Assembly: GCA_000729835.1 (NCBI GenBank)
Contig: JFHB01000026.1
Span: 186,001 to 250,000, forward strand
Direction: 5' to 3'
From: Atkinsonella hypoxylon
Taxonomy: Eukaryota; Ascomycota; Sordariomycetes; Hypocreales; Clavicipitaceae
DNA: 64,000 nucleotides
Below, piece by piece: positions 11,299 through 21,012 of the stretch (its first letter is position 1; the number at the start of each line of letters is the position of its first letter). Position numbers and translations under genes: made by a program. The notes beneath the pieces were generated by a model. The model was not told where the DNA came from and searched no databases. It saw only the letters and a program-made list of their open reading frames with translations.

Positions 11299-13484
11299 AT
11301 GCCTGCCCGGAACTTGCAGCGCGCCGGTCGGTGATGTTGACTATATTAGCAAAGATAAAAGAACTAGGTCAAGTTGACCCAAAGGAAGTCGTGTTATGTC
11401 TGGTGTCGAAAAGGCGGAGCTCCCCTAGGTCCACAGTGGCAGATGATGCACGCAGGCCGGAACTCGTCTATGGAGGTTGCAGTTGCAGTATGCCTAGGTC
11501 TTTGCACGCAAGGCGAACGCAGCTACTCGTAAGCGTGAGGATGGCACGAGGTGGACGTGAAGAATGTGGAGATAACGCGGAGCAAGAAGGTTTGAATCGT
11601 GGGAGAAGGGTTGACCTAGTCTCGAATGACATGAGGTGATGAAAGACTGGAGTACATGTTTGTGGCTAGCGGCACGTACGGCGTGCATGTGGAGGATGGG
11701 ATGGACCATCTCCATCCTATAAAGTGCGGGAAAAAAGAATTAGGGAGGGTAAAAAAAAAGAAAAAAAAAAAAAAAAACACCAGCTCACGAATTAGCTTCC
11801 GAGGCTTAATATAAGCCGATCGAACAATATGAGAACATGCGGTACTTAATGCTGTGTGTATAACTCACCTCAAGGAATGTCACTCTACCTCTAGTCACGT
11901 CCAGATCGGCCACTTGCAACAGCTGCCGTGCTGTGCAAAAGTGGAGCCCGCGACCTTGCTATCTCCTGCTTAATACCACACATGCACTCACTTTATCATG
12001 CCCAAAAAAAAAGAAAGAAACTGCAAACCACATTTCACTAACTGTATTTGTGCTGCTGGTACTCCGAAATGCCCCAAAACTGGTGGCGGACACTCATAAC
12101 ACAGTTTCAACACTATTGTACTCTGGACGATTTACATACCTCCTACCTAAGTACCTATCAGGCTGCGTCACTCACTCAAGGGCGGCTTGGGGTGGTGTTA
12201 CTCGTGCGCGCAATATGAAGCAGAGTATTTAGGGTGCAGCATGTCAAGTCTGCATTGACCGGTCGGTATCAAGCTAGAGGAGAAAGCCTCCTTACTTGTC
12301 GGCAGACTATGAGGTGCCATGTACCTACCTAGGTACCTAGGTAGCCAGGTTCTGAGATCACATGCGGAAGAAGAATGATCGATGCTGGTCAGCCAGGTGG
12401 ACTCAACAAGTACGTGATGCTGCGCGCATCATGCGCCGTCGCCTACAGAATCCTGTGAAAAGTCCCTTTCCCTTGGAGGGAGCGCATGACCGGACCGAAC
12501 GTGAGATTCACGTAGCATGTACGGAGGATGCATCCGGCACTGCCGAGATCTCCGTGGACGAGGTTGTAACTTTGTGTAGGTTCAAACAAAGAACTTGGTG
12601 AAAGGCCAAAGCACTCTATTAGAAAGGATGACTTTGCCACAGCCAATAGTTACCTACTGCCTTGTGGCTCTTTGCGTCGTAATTAATTATTATATGGAGC
12701 TAGGTAAAACTAAGGAAGTATTTGTGCTTTCATTTTTTTTTCAATGAGGTTCATGTCCTTGATTATAAGCCACCAGACCAATTTATTAGTTCAGTTGGGC
12801 CTAGTGACTTCGGGTTCTCAAGTGGCTGGGGCGTCTAGAGTCCGCGGTCTGGCGGGATGGAACTATAGTTAGAATGTATCCCTCTCATCTAGTAAACTAA
12901 TAAACTGAGTCATCGCGGTTTGCATTCTTTCCTGTCAAGATCTCTCTCCATTGATTCGCCCATGTGTAAGTTTTTGCGGGGCACCTCGGTGAGTCGGCAC
13001 ACCTCAGGTGATGTTGCCACCTGCAGTCTGGTGCGTCCCGCAAACTTTAGGCACTCGCAGGGACGACCTCGGGAAAGGAAGGAAGGACTAGGGCAACTTG
13101 ATGAAATTCAGCATTTATTTGCCGCCAGTGAGGATGTCGGCTTTTATGCGTTATGCTGTCTGAAAAGGTGTTCATTTACCGGCTGGGACATCAAGTTAGC
13201 TACAGTTGATATTGGCCGGACCAATACGGAGGAGTTTGATACTTTTTTTTCATCAATCTTCAATCGAATATGGACGAATCCGTGTTATCGCACGTTGATT
13301 AGATACAACACCAGACTAGACACAAATGTGGAGCCCGTTCAACTCATCCATGCTCTTACTTTGACTACCTACCCTGGGTACTCGCTGCAAGGCGCATCTT
13401 GCACACTCGTTTTCGGATATCAAGCGCTGCAAATCGGTTGTATCTCCCAAAGTCTTTCCATCTCATACACAGCATACTGTCCCA
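11299..13484. other. intergenic region with A-rich tract and CCTAGG palindromes
   Basis: This carries the ATG26 5' region and the GNA1 promoter. It contains an A-rich tract at 11750-11777 and CTACCTAGGTACCTAGGTAG, a perfect 20-bp palindrome, at 12325-12344. A 200-codon frame at 12920-13522 overlaps the GNA1 start and has no recognisable features. Confidence 0.5.
12325..12344. repeat. perfect 20-bp palindrome of CCTAGG/GGTACC steps
   Basis: The sequence CTACCTAGGTACCTAGGTAG equals its own reverse complement. A close relative (CTACCTACCTAGGTACCTA) appears near 54336-54354 and a weaker one at 12139-12156, all intergenic. It could form a cruciform or bind a dimeric factor. Function is unknown. 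Confidence 0.6.
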
Positions 13485-14102
13485 ATGGCGCCTTTGTTCC
13501 CGCCCTCTCTCATCTCAGATGAGGTCGTCTCTGCGATGCCGCAAGGATACACCATGCGGCCCCTCGAAAAGGACGACTACGCCAAAGGTTTCTTGACCTG
13601 CCTGCACAATCTGACCTGGACAGGCGACCAAACAGCCGCGGAGTTCGGCGCGCGCTACAACGAGATGGACACGCAGGGCAAAGGCCCATACTACTACGTC
13701 GTGATCGAGCATGAGGGTCGTATCGTGGGCACCGGTGCCGTGATTGTTGAAAAAAAGTTGTACGTAACAACGTCATCTTATCAATCATTCGCATTGGAAA
13801 ACAGATAATCTCAGCGGATAAAAGAAAAAGAGAGACAAGGTTTCTGATAATTCATCAGCATCTGGAATCGCGCACTAGTGGGCCATGTGGAGGAAATTTG
13901 CATATCCAAGGACCACCAGTCCAAAGGTCTCGGCCTGAGGATGATCAATGCGCTCGATAGCGTTGCCAAGAATGTCGGGTGTACGAAGAGTTTGCTGAAC
14001 TGCGATCCTTCAAAGAGCGGGTTTTATGTTAAGTGCGGATATAGCAGCTCTGGGCTGGAAATGCAGCACACTTTCATGGAGCACAAGTCATGGAAGGACT
14101 AA
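13485..14102 (+). CDS. GNA1: glucosamine-6-phosphate N-acetyltransferase (GNAT family)
   Basis: Two exons, 13485-13759 and 13859-14102, separated by a 99-bp intron (GTACGT...ATCAG), encode 172 residues. The GNAT fold is visible. The N-terminal part has MRPLEKDDYAKGFLTCLHNLTW, typical of GNA1. The acetyl-CoA pyrophosphate loop is QSKGLGLRMI. The C-terminal half has GCTKSLLNCD and FYVKCGYSSSGLEMQ, which match the GNA1 signature. The enzyme transfers acetyl from acetyl-CoA to glucosamine-6-phosphate in the UDP-GlcNAc pathway, feeding chitin, GPI anchors and N-glycans. Length is close to yeast Gna1 (about 159). No operon-like context exists; this is a housekeeping gene. Confidence 0.93.
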
Positions 14103-15660
14103 GAGCCGAATTGGGGACGAAGATGTCTAGTTTACTCCGTATATGTTACTGGAGTCAATGGGGGAAAATAGTAGTGGCATCTCTTGAGTTATTCCACAGA
14201 CAACCAGATCTCTTTGCCCACCTAGAGACTTATAGTAACCCATAGACTGAGGGACCTCCGTGCCCCGAACTCGAACTCATAAGTTGGTGGATAGTGGTGT
14301 CCGATCTTCTTTGATCACGATTCAAACCCTTTCCCCATCATGGTAACCCATGGCTCGCTGCTCCTGTGCCAAACCAACAGACTACTGACCAGGTACGATT
14401 CCTGGCATTGTCTCCGGCTTTGCTTATTCTTATTGTCAGCTTATTTCTTTGCTGTCGCCTCCTTATTACCCCCACCGCTCCCTTACGATGCTATATCCAT
14501 TTGCATCACTTCAATATTCTCAAGATATACGGAAGCTAAGCACGCCGCCTGGACGGTGCACTGAAGGTTCTGTCAATGTAATTCCCGCCACATTGTCGCC
14601 GTGCAAGATTTCCGGCTCCTTTGCTGCTAGTCGACGCTTTGCTGGCCGGCGACTCCATAACTAGAACTGTGATTAGTTCTCATGATTATGACCGCAAGTA
14701 TCAGACGCCTCATGTTAGCAATTAACCACTCGTTATCTATAGCCTATAAACCCGAATCAAGAGCATCATTTTACATATGGTCTCTATAGCATGCATTATC
14801 GCTTAAGTCTTTGATTCATAACGCCTGTCTGCATGTTTGGTCCCGTTTCCTGCATTGTGCTAATCTAGCAAATAGTGTCATCTTTGTGTCAGGAAGTCGC
14901 GCACGCTTTCGGCTGCTTGGTCCTGTAGCAAGGATTGCCCTCAAAGATTCGCCAGAAAAGGGCTGGCGTTTGATTTCCGACTCCAGCTGCATTTTCCCAA
15001 AAATAGCTCAAGCAGAGAGGAGATAATAGGATAAGAAACCAACAAAAATGCATTCCAAACCGATAGAGCTCAATACTTGTCACGCACTAAAAGTCAACAT
15101 TGCTCGTGAGCTTGTCCAGTCTGGGCAGGGCTCAGCACAGCCTGCTTTGGCCTATAGTCCAGGGGGTCTTCTCAAATCAGCAGCAATATTTTATTCTGAA
15201 ATGCATCCACTGCAAAAATGCTGTACACAACGCATGTCAGGAGCTGGCATGAATTGGGGGACGAGAATAGGTCACGTATGTTTCATACTCAGTGGCAATG
15301 CATTTCTTGCAAATAATGTATCCGAAAATGTGACTCTTGAGGTTGGCTTTCCTTACACTAGACTAAATTCTTCGCTTATTGGAATACTGAGTATATGATT
15401 CAGTTCTAGAAGTTTAATGGGAAAGATGTTCTATTTCTTAATACTTTGTCGTGCCAAAACCGCAGCCCAATCAATGCAGCACGCGCCCAAAAGAAAAGAA
15501 GGCTTCTCAAGGACAGGAGGGAAAAAGGGAGCTCGCGATAGATTCGCCCGTCTTGCTTGCGCACGTAGAGCAGGAGGCAGGCACTAGCAAAACCAATTTA
15601 TCATAATAAAGAGCTTTTTAATAGAACAAACAACAGTCTTATATATAAACAGGCAAAAAT
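14103..15660. other. AT-rich intergenic, no gene supported
   Basis: Frames of 60-116 codons occur on both strands without motifs, signal peptides or splice-consistent extension. From about 15440 the base composition shifts to more A/T, marking the start of the repeat-rich accessory segment. Confidence 0.4.
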
Positions 15661-15927
15661 CTATTTAGACTTCTTATACTGCTTACACTCTTCTTGCACA
15701 AGCTGCACTCTTGTCTTTTGTAGAAAAATCTCTGCAAACACTGACTTAAAACTCTCTATAATGTCTGCGTGTGTGTCTGCTATGTCTCTCTTTCTCTCAG
15801 TTATATGTTTTTCCTTGTCTCTGATAATGAGCAAACTACTACAGTTATCCTGTATCCAATCTTGTTCTATATCTGCCTCGTCCTTTTGCTCCTGTCCTAG
15901 TCTATATGGGTGTGCGTTGAATATTCG
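15661..15927 (-). pseudogene. C-terminal coding relic of unknown protein, no start codon
   Basis: The minus strand keeps about 85 codons open between a TGA near 15930 and a TAG at 15661. The translation is highly charged and helical (GQEQKDEADIEQDWIQDN, RDKEKHITERKRD, then KSVFAEIF) and contains no Met. It looks like the coiled C-terminal tail of a larger protein, as seen in some fungal transposases, but I cannot assign a family. It lies just downstream of the peptide gene at 16069-16299. Confidence 0.35.
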
Positions 15928-16068
15928 ATCTCATTTCGACAGCATTTCCAGCAGAGCTAAGATAACACATCAGCCGCGAACATCTGTTAGATACCTTTAG
16001 AGATAACATACCACAGGAATTACAGTAAGTAATGATCGGAACTGTATACCCAAACATTAATAAGCACG

Positions 16069-16299
16069 CTATGATCCGATATGAACGCGAGAGGGGATGA
16101 AGTTGATGCTTACTACATAGCCCTCGTCACATCGTACGTTTTTATAGCCATCGTTATAGTGCGCTTTCGTATAGCCCTCATCACATTCTACTTTCTCCGG
16201 AAGGCATGCGAGCTTACAGGTCGGGACGATATGAACATCCAATGGTGAAGGGAGAGCGCTGGCAATAATAGGGGCTAAGAAACCGATAATAAGCTTCAT
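16069..16299 (-). CDS. small secreted peptide with a 9-codon tandem repeat (paralogue A)
   Basis: The unspliced frame encodes 76 residues. A signal peptide (MKLIIGFLAPIIASA) is followed by a Cys-containing stretch (VPTCKLACLPE) and three imperfect 9-residue repeats: KVECDEGYT, KAHYNDGYK and NVRCDEGYV. The pattern is basic/Asn-x-x-(C/Y)-(D/N)-(D/E)-G-Y-x. GTAAGC directly after the third repeat looks like a splice donor. The matching position in paralogue B (17893-18006) is also a donor-like GTCAGT, so the last 14 codons may be intron and the true 3' end may lie near 16001 or beyond. The upstream region shares about 130 bp with paralogue B, including a TATA box. No function is known. A secreted peptide or ribosomally made peptide precursor is possible, but no Kex2 KR sites separate the repeats. 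Confidence 0.55.
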   Translation of the reverse strand: MKLIIGFLAPIIASALPSPLDVHIVPTCKLACLPEKVECDEGYTKAHYNDGYKNVRCDEGYVVSINFIPSRVHIGS

Positions 16300-16390
16300 G
16301 GTTTAATTCTGAATGGAAAGAGAGAAAACTGTTTTTGTAGAAGTAAGCGATAATTAAGAAGTATGAAAGCAAATGGGCGAGGTAGCCAGG

Positions 16391-16398
16391 TATAAATA
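16391..16398 (-). promoter_or_regulatory. TATA box of peptide gene A
   Basis: TATTTATA on the minus strand lies about 92 bp upstream of the ATG at 16299, inside a block conserved with paralogue B, where the same box lies about 95 bp upstream. Conservation of spacing supports a real promoter. Confidence 0.5.
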
Positions 16399-16585
16399 CT
16401 TGAAAGGGCGTTCAAGGCCTTAGATCACTAGCTCTATAGCCTTGATACGCTGCATGGGGTTAAAATTAAGATTATTGCCTTTATTAGGCACCTTTTCTAA
16501 GGTTACTATAGATACTATAGGTCACACGCTGTCACGACTCAGAAACGCAAGGTGTGACGCCCTAGCCAATAAACCAAAAGATCCA

Positions 16586-17083
16586 CGGGTGTACAGTAAC
16601 TAAATCTCAGGTCCAGCGTATGTGTGCATTGGTCCAGAGTGGAGCCAGAGCGGGTGTAGATTTAGGCAGAATAGTATATGCCCAGCATATGCTAATCACA
16701 CAGTATTAATTTCTATGTAAGAGATCTAGAGCTAGATATTAGTGCATATACCACTAAGTATTAGTGCATATACCACTAAGTATTAGTGCATATACCACTA
16801 AGTATTAGTGCATATACCACTAAGTATTAGTGCATATACCACTAAGTATTAGTGCATATACCACTAAGTATTAGTGCATATACCACTAAGTATTAGTGCA
16901 TATACCACTAAGTATTAGTGCATATACCACTAAGTATTAGTGCATATACCACTAGTATTAGTGCATTCTAGGCATATGCCCGGCATATGCAAAACGCTTC
17001 ACCGCCTGCTAAAAATACACCCCTTTTGGCTCCACTCTGGACCAATGCACACATAGGCTGGACCTGAGATTTACTGAAACCCC
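16586..17083. mobile_element. hAT-like MITE, copy 1 (498 bp, long terminal inverted repeats)
   Basis: The left end (CAGTAACTAAATCTCAGG, from 16594) is the inverse of the right end (TGGACCTGAGATTTACTG, to 17076). The inverted match continues about 75 bp inward through GCATTGGTCCAGAGTGGAGCC on both sides. Flanks read AAGATCCA on the left (16578-16585) and AAGATGTT on the right (17084-17091). This is a partly eroded 8-bp target duplication by comparison with copy 2. There is no coding capacity. The inside is dominated by a 22-bp satellite. Confidence 0.8.
16737..16955. repeat. 22-bp tandem repeat, ten units, inside MITE copy 1
   Basis: The unit TATTAGTGCATATACCACTA plus AG repeats ten times nearly without change; the tenth lacks one base and an eleventh is cut short. 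The other MITE copy (37943-38292) has only about three diverged units at the equivalent place, so the array expanded in this copy. There are no spacers, so it is not CRISPR-like. Confidence 0.95.
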
Positions 17084-17492
17084 AAGATGTTGCACCTTAA
17101 AATAGCTGATACGGCCAAGCCCCACACACACTCTCTAATAGCCCTAATCTCCAATCGCGCGCATGTACTCCTTGCATTAACATCATTTACTATGTGGCCA
17201 AAACCGCACGCCCGGGATGACAGGTGGGATATCAAGCATAACTGTGGTAAAGTAGCGAGGGTAGAGGTTGCGGATAATACGTTAGATCAGGATGAGAATA
17301 ACGTGAAGGGGACTCTGTAAGGAGCTAGAAGAAGGAAGAAAGACTCTTTACACTAGTACACTTTTACAGACAGAAGTGTAGAGAAGACTTAAGAGATTTG
17401 TAGTGTTTTAGCTCAAGTAGTGCATATAATTAGTTAATACACGTCTTAATTCTATAAGAGTATGGCACATCGTGCATAATATACAAGATTCT
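17084..17492. other. AT-rich intergenic between MITE and satellite
   Basis: A 77-codon frame starts at 17087 on the plus strand, directly at the MITE edge. It has no motif and is not called a gene. Nothing else is recognised. Confidence 0.35.
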
Positions 17493-17586
17493 GTTCTGCT
17501 TCATGATATTCGTTCTGCTTCATGATATTCGTTCTGCTTCAGATACTCGTTCTGCTTCATGACATTCGTTTCGCTTCATGATATTC
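17493..17586. repeat. 19-bp tandem repeat, five units
   Basis: Units of GTTCTGCTTCATGATATTC follow each other at 17493, 17512, 17531 (18 bp, variant), 17549 and 17568. The unit is not a multiple of three, so it is unlikely to be a coding repeat. Confidence 0.85.
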
Positions 17587-17892
17587 GTTTCATCACGCTG
17601 TTGCTTCTGGCTTTATTGTCGCACATTGTACCGATTGATCCGGTACTGCTAGCGACAGTTGCCCGTCCTCCCTTATCTGACTCTGTGCTGGGCACGAGAC
17701 CTGATCTCTTCTTGCTTTCGACAGCCGAACCAGCAAGGCGAGGTGTAGTATATAAGCCGCTAATATCGGTTAGAGCGCTTTAGAGACAACTCAGTTCAGG
17801 CTTTGGAGATCGTCGAGTGGGTGAGGAACTGCGCGCGAGAGCGTTAATAAAGAATGCTATAATATAATATATACACGTGTATTAGAGCTTAA

Positions 17893-18006
17893 TTAAAAAA
17901 TCATCTCGGCATACTGACCATGATCCGCGTCTATTAAAGTGGTAATCATCGGCGCAGCGGAAGTGCAGACAATAACAGTGGCCAAGGCAACGTAATGGAG
18001 CTTCAT
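17893..18006 (-). CDS. small secreted peptide (paralogue B), 3' end unresolved
   Basis: The unspliced frame is only 37 residues: a signal peptide (MKLHYVALATVIVCTSAAP) and a short tail. A GTCAGT donor after GATCATG aligns with the donor in paralogue A, and TATTATAG near 17854 could be the acceptor, so further exons are likely. Similarity to A extends from about 130 bp upstream through the start codon and resumes in the 3' region. There TCTCTAAAG, TCTAAC, GCGGCT and GCTGTCGAAA occur in the same order in both copies (about 17770-17700 here, 16000-15935 in A). The repeat region of A is not present. The protein product is unknown and the model is tentative. Confidence 0.4.
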   Translation of the reverse strand: MKLHYVALATVIVCTSAAPMITTLIDADHGQYAEMIF

Positions 18007-18100
18007 AATTGAATTCTGAATGAAGAAAGAGAGCTAAATTTTTCTTGTTGGAAGTGAGTGATGTCTAAAAAGTATACAATTAGATGGCGAGGCAGCTGCG

Positions 18101-18108
18101 TATAAATA
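18101..18108 (-). promoter_or_regulatory. TATA box of peptide gene B
   Basis: TATTTATA on the minus strand about 95 bp upstream of the ATG at 18006, at the same relative place as in paralogue A and within the shared upstream block (18087-18131 versus 16379-16420). Confidence 0.45.
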
Positions 18109-18491
18109 GTACTTGACAGGAGGTTCAAGGCGGGCTCATGATGATGCCCGAGTCCATTATATAATCTCGTAGGCTATTTGCTAGACATCACGCACTATAG
18201 CTTGGCAGATCCAGTATACACGCTGTTTCATTGACTAAAACTTGCCTCCTCCAAGCGTGTAGGCTCACGGCAGCTCTAGCGGTCCCGTGGCGAGCTTCCC
18301 CCGCTGCACGGATGGGGCGCTCGCCCGTGCGGAACCTCACACTAGTACTAGTAGGTAGATGTGAGCAAGGCCCCTTGATTATAACAACCTCTCTTATTGA
18401 TGACATCTGGAAGAAAGGACTTTATTCAATGGGTCGTTATTTGATACTATAGTATTCCCGTTTATTGAGACTCTAAGTTACTGTAAACTCA

Positions 18492-18563
18492 AGAGTTCCA
18501 AGATTTCCAAGGGTTCCAAGGGTTCCAAGGGTTCCAAGAGTTCCAAGGGTTCCAAGGGGTCCA
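18492..18563. repeat. 9-bp tandem repeat (AGGGTTCCA), eight units
   Basis: Eight consecutive 9-mers, from AGAGTTCCA to AGGGGTCCA, differ at one or two bases each. This is a simple minisatellite. Confidence 0.9.
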
Positions 18564-19019
18564 AGGGGGCTTTATAAATTACAGCCTTTAATAACAGGGC
18601 CAACCTTGCATCAGATGTTCTTCCAGCCCACGTGGTGCAACGGGCCCACTTTGCTCTGCAGTGGGCTTAGTGGCTACTGTGTGTTCGAAGATCTGTGTGA
18701 GAAGCCACCAGACGGCAAACTGGCGGCCTAGCAATGAGGCAATTTGCGGAAAGTATCTCTTCCGTTTTGGGCTTAGTTGCTGCTGTGCGTTCCAAAATCC
18801 GCTGCTAACGCTAACTCCTTTTCTCAAGATGTGGGGTCCACAGCCAGGTCTCAAAGCTACCTAATTACGGATAGGCAGCCACTCAAAGGAGCATTCGGAA
18901 AACCAGTAAAGCGGGTCGAAAGTGACTCGGACCAATACCCGCACTCGTTGGGCAATCATAAGTTTCAAATTTTATTAATCCTTTTGGCAGTGCGAGGGGC
19001 AGCAATTGGGATACGAATT

Positions 19020-19183
19020 CGCTTGTTGGCCAATCAAAACTAGCGAGTATGAAGGGGGCCTCGGTTCTTGTGTGGACCTCACCCACACACGCAGCCAGAC
19101 GCGCTTTATAGCTAGCTGTTGTGGCTATTCAGAAGTACCTCCTGCCGATGTATCGGAATACAGGTGGGTCCCGTGATGCAATT
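19020..19183 (+). repeat. dispersed repeat, copy 1
   Basis: Blocks GGCCAATCA, ACTAGC, TTCAGAAGTA and GTGGGTCCCG occur in the same order and strand at 21592-21783. The two copies are strongly diverged. They sit either side of the ACC deaminase gene. Confidence 0.5.
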
Positions 19184-19821
19184 GCTGCTTTCGCACTGTT
19201 AAGCGTTAAACAGAGAGATCACGAGCTTTTGTTCGGAAGTTACTTATCGACCTATTACGGATCCAAAGAGAAAGGTCTGGTGTGTGTGGGTCCTCAAGGG
19301 TCCTCACGTGTCCCACTTTTCCATGGTAGTTCTATGGAACAAAATCGGGACCCGAAAGGGCCCGTGAATGTCACCGGTACTACCCGCGGGTAATGCCCGG
19401 ATAGGGGATCATTTTACACCTTGACATCCACCGGAATCGACCTGGGTCGATTCCGACGAGATATTGCACGACCCGCTATACTACAAGATCTAATAAGAGT
19501 AGCAAGCGCGATCGAGATAGTCAATGTCAAACCCCATTCAGTCCGTCGTCAGCTTTGCCTCCCCACGGTCCGCCTCTTCGACCTCGTTTCTCTCTTCGTC
19601 TTGAAAAATATAGCGATGATTTCTTGAACATGAAGTAGGAGCAATGCTCAAATCGTACGATTACCTTTGATGCTTCTTGCTGCCGTATAGTGACTTCTGA
19701 TATCCACCACATTCTTCATAAGCGCACGTATCAAGGCCCTCTTTTGCAATCTCCCGATTCAGCCTCGGCTCCATCTTGATGCCAAGACTCACTGCTCTAC
19801 TTGTTTAGGTGTTGGCTCATG

Positions 19822-21012
19822 CTATAGCCCAATCTCTGAGTACGCACTCAGAGCAAGCTGTCCTCCAAGATGGGCATACAGAACATTGCCGGATTTGATC
19901 TCCCCAGATTTGATCAGGCCAATCATGCCAGCCAAGCTCTTCCCTTCATACACAGGATCAGTAATGAAAGCTTCTGTGCGCGCACCAAACTTGATAGCCT
20001 CGATGGTGGTCTCATCAGGTATACCATAGATCTTGACATTATAGTCATGGTTTATAATGACGTCGCTCTCATTGACGTCATCTTCTGCAAGGCCAATCTT
20101 GGCGCCGGTGAACTTTGCAATGCGGAGAACTTGGTCGAACGTTTCTTTAGGTTTGCCAGACGCATCAATGCCGATAATTTTGCGCACCGGCGAGTCATGC
20201 TTCTGCGCGAGCTTGAACCCCGCAATCATGCCGGCGAGTGTTGAGCCTGTTACGGCACAGACGATGATGGTATCGAAGAAGACGCCCATTTCTTTCTCTT
20301 GGGACTCCACTTCGAAGGCCCATCGAGCGAAGCCGAGGCCGCCAAGTGGGTGGTCCGATGCTCCTGCAGGTATGTAGTACGGTTTGCCGCCCTTGGACTC
20401 GATTTCGGCGGTCAAACGAGCCAGAGTGGTTTTGTGCCCGATGCCGAATGTAGAGGGATCAAGTCGTACATCGGCCCCCATGAGGCGCGAGAGTTGGATG
20501 TTACCGACTCTCTCATAGCCTGCGTCTTGCCAATCCACCCAGTGCTCCTGGATGGTGGCTGCTTGCAGGCCGAGTTTGGCTGCTACGGCGGCGACTTGAC
20601 GAGTATGATTGGATTGTACTCCTCCGACAGAGACAAGCGTATCGCATCCTTGAGCTAATGCCTCAGAGGCGAGATATCTGCGCACGAAGTCTCGTCAGCA
20701 GCGTCTATGGTCCACAGCTAGATCGGCCAAAGTCAAGGATTGGTTCATGGCCTACTCTAGCTTGCGGGTTTTGTTTCCTCCATAGGCCAAACCTGAATTG
20801 CAGTCTTCTCTTTTGGCATAAATCTGCACCTTGTCACCCAGCTCGCGCGACAGGCGTGGCAGGTGCTGTATGGGCGATGGTCCAAAAAGAAACGACTCTT
20901 TGGGAATGCTGGCAAATGGCTCAGGGAGATTGATATTAGCCATGATATGATTTTTGCTCAAGTCAAGTCTCAAGTCTGGGTTTTTAGATGAGGAATTCGG
21001 TGGGATGGACAA
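19822..21012 (-). CDS. acdS: 1-aminocyclopropane-1-carboxylate deaminase (fold-type II PLP enzyme)
   Basis: Two exons, 21012-20756 and 20677-19822, joined across a 78-bp intron (GA|GTAGGC...GCGCAG), give 370 residues. A second Met at 20943 (context ATCATGGCT) gives 347 residues, closer to the usual 340-350, and may be the true start. PLP lysine lies in GGNKTRK and the phosphate/substrate loop in VSVGGVQSNHTRQ. DPVYEGKS retains the Tyr-Glu pair (Tyr294/Glu295 of Pseudomonas AcdS) and YAHLGGQ retains Leu322. D-cysteine desulfhydrases of this family usually carry Ser and Thr at Glu295/Leu322, so ACC deaminase is favoured. The enzyme splits ACC into ammonia and 2-oxobutyrate, lowering ethylene in plant hosts. 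In fungi the family is patchy and has been linked to horizontal transfer. The gene stands alone between repeats. Confidence 0.9.

Larger units (their letters stand above)
18140..19821. other. repeat-rich intergenic downstream of ACC deaminase
   Basis: No gene is supported. The stretch contains the 9-bp satellite at 18492-18563 and a diverged internal duplication of about 45 bp (near 18660-18705 and 18768-18812, both with GGGCTTAGT...GCTGTGTGTTC-like sequence). It also holds one copy of a dispersed repeat (19020-19183). Confidence 0.45.

Noticed and set aside
12920..13522. 200-codon frame on the plus strand
   Set aside because: It overlaps the GNA1 start in another frame, lacks any family motif and has no coherent exon extension.
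16737..16955. CRISPR-like array
   Set aside because: The units are directly adjacent with no spacers, lie inside a MITE, and the genome is eukaryotic.
17700..17760. Possible KKR (Kex2) site in a downstream frame of peptide gene B
   Set aside because: The frame is separated from the signal-peptide exon by stops, and several splice solutions are equally possible, so no processed product can be claimed.
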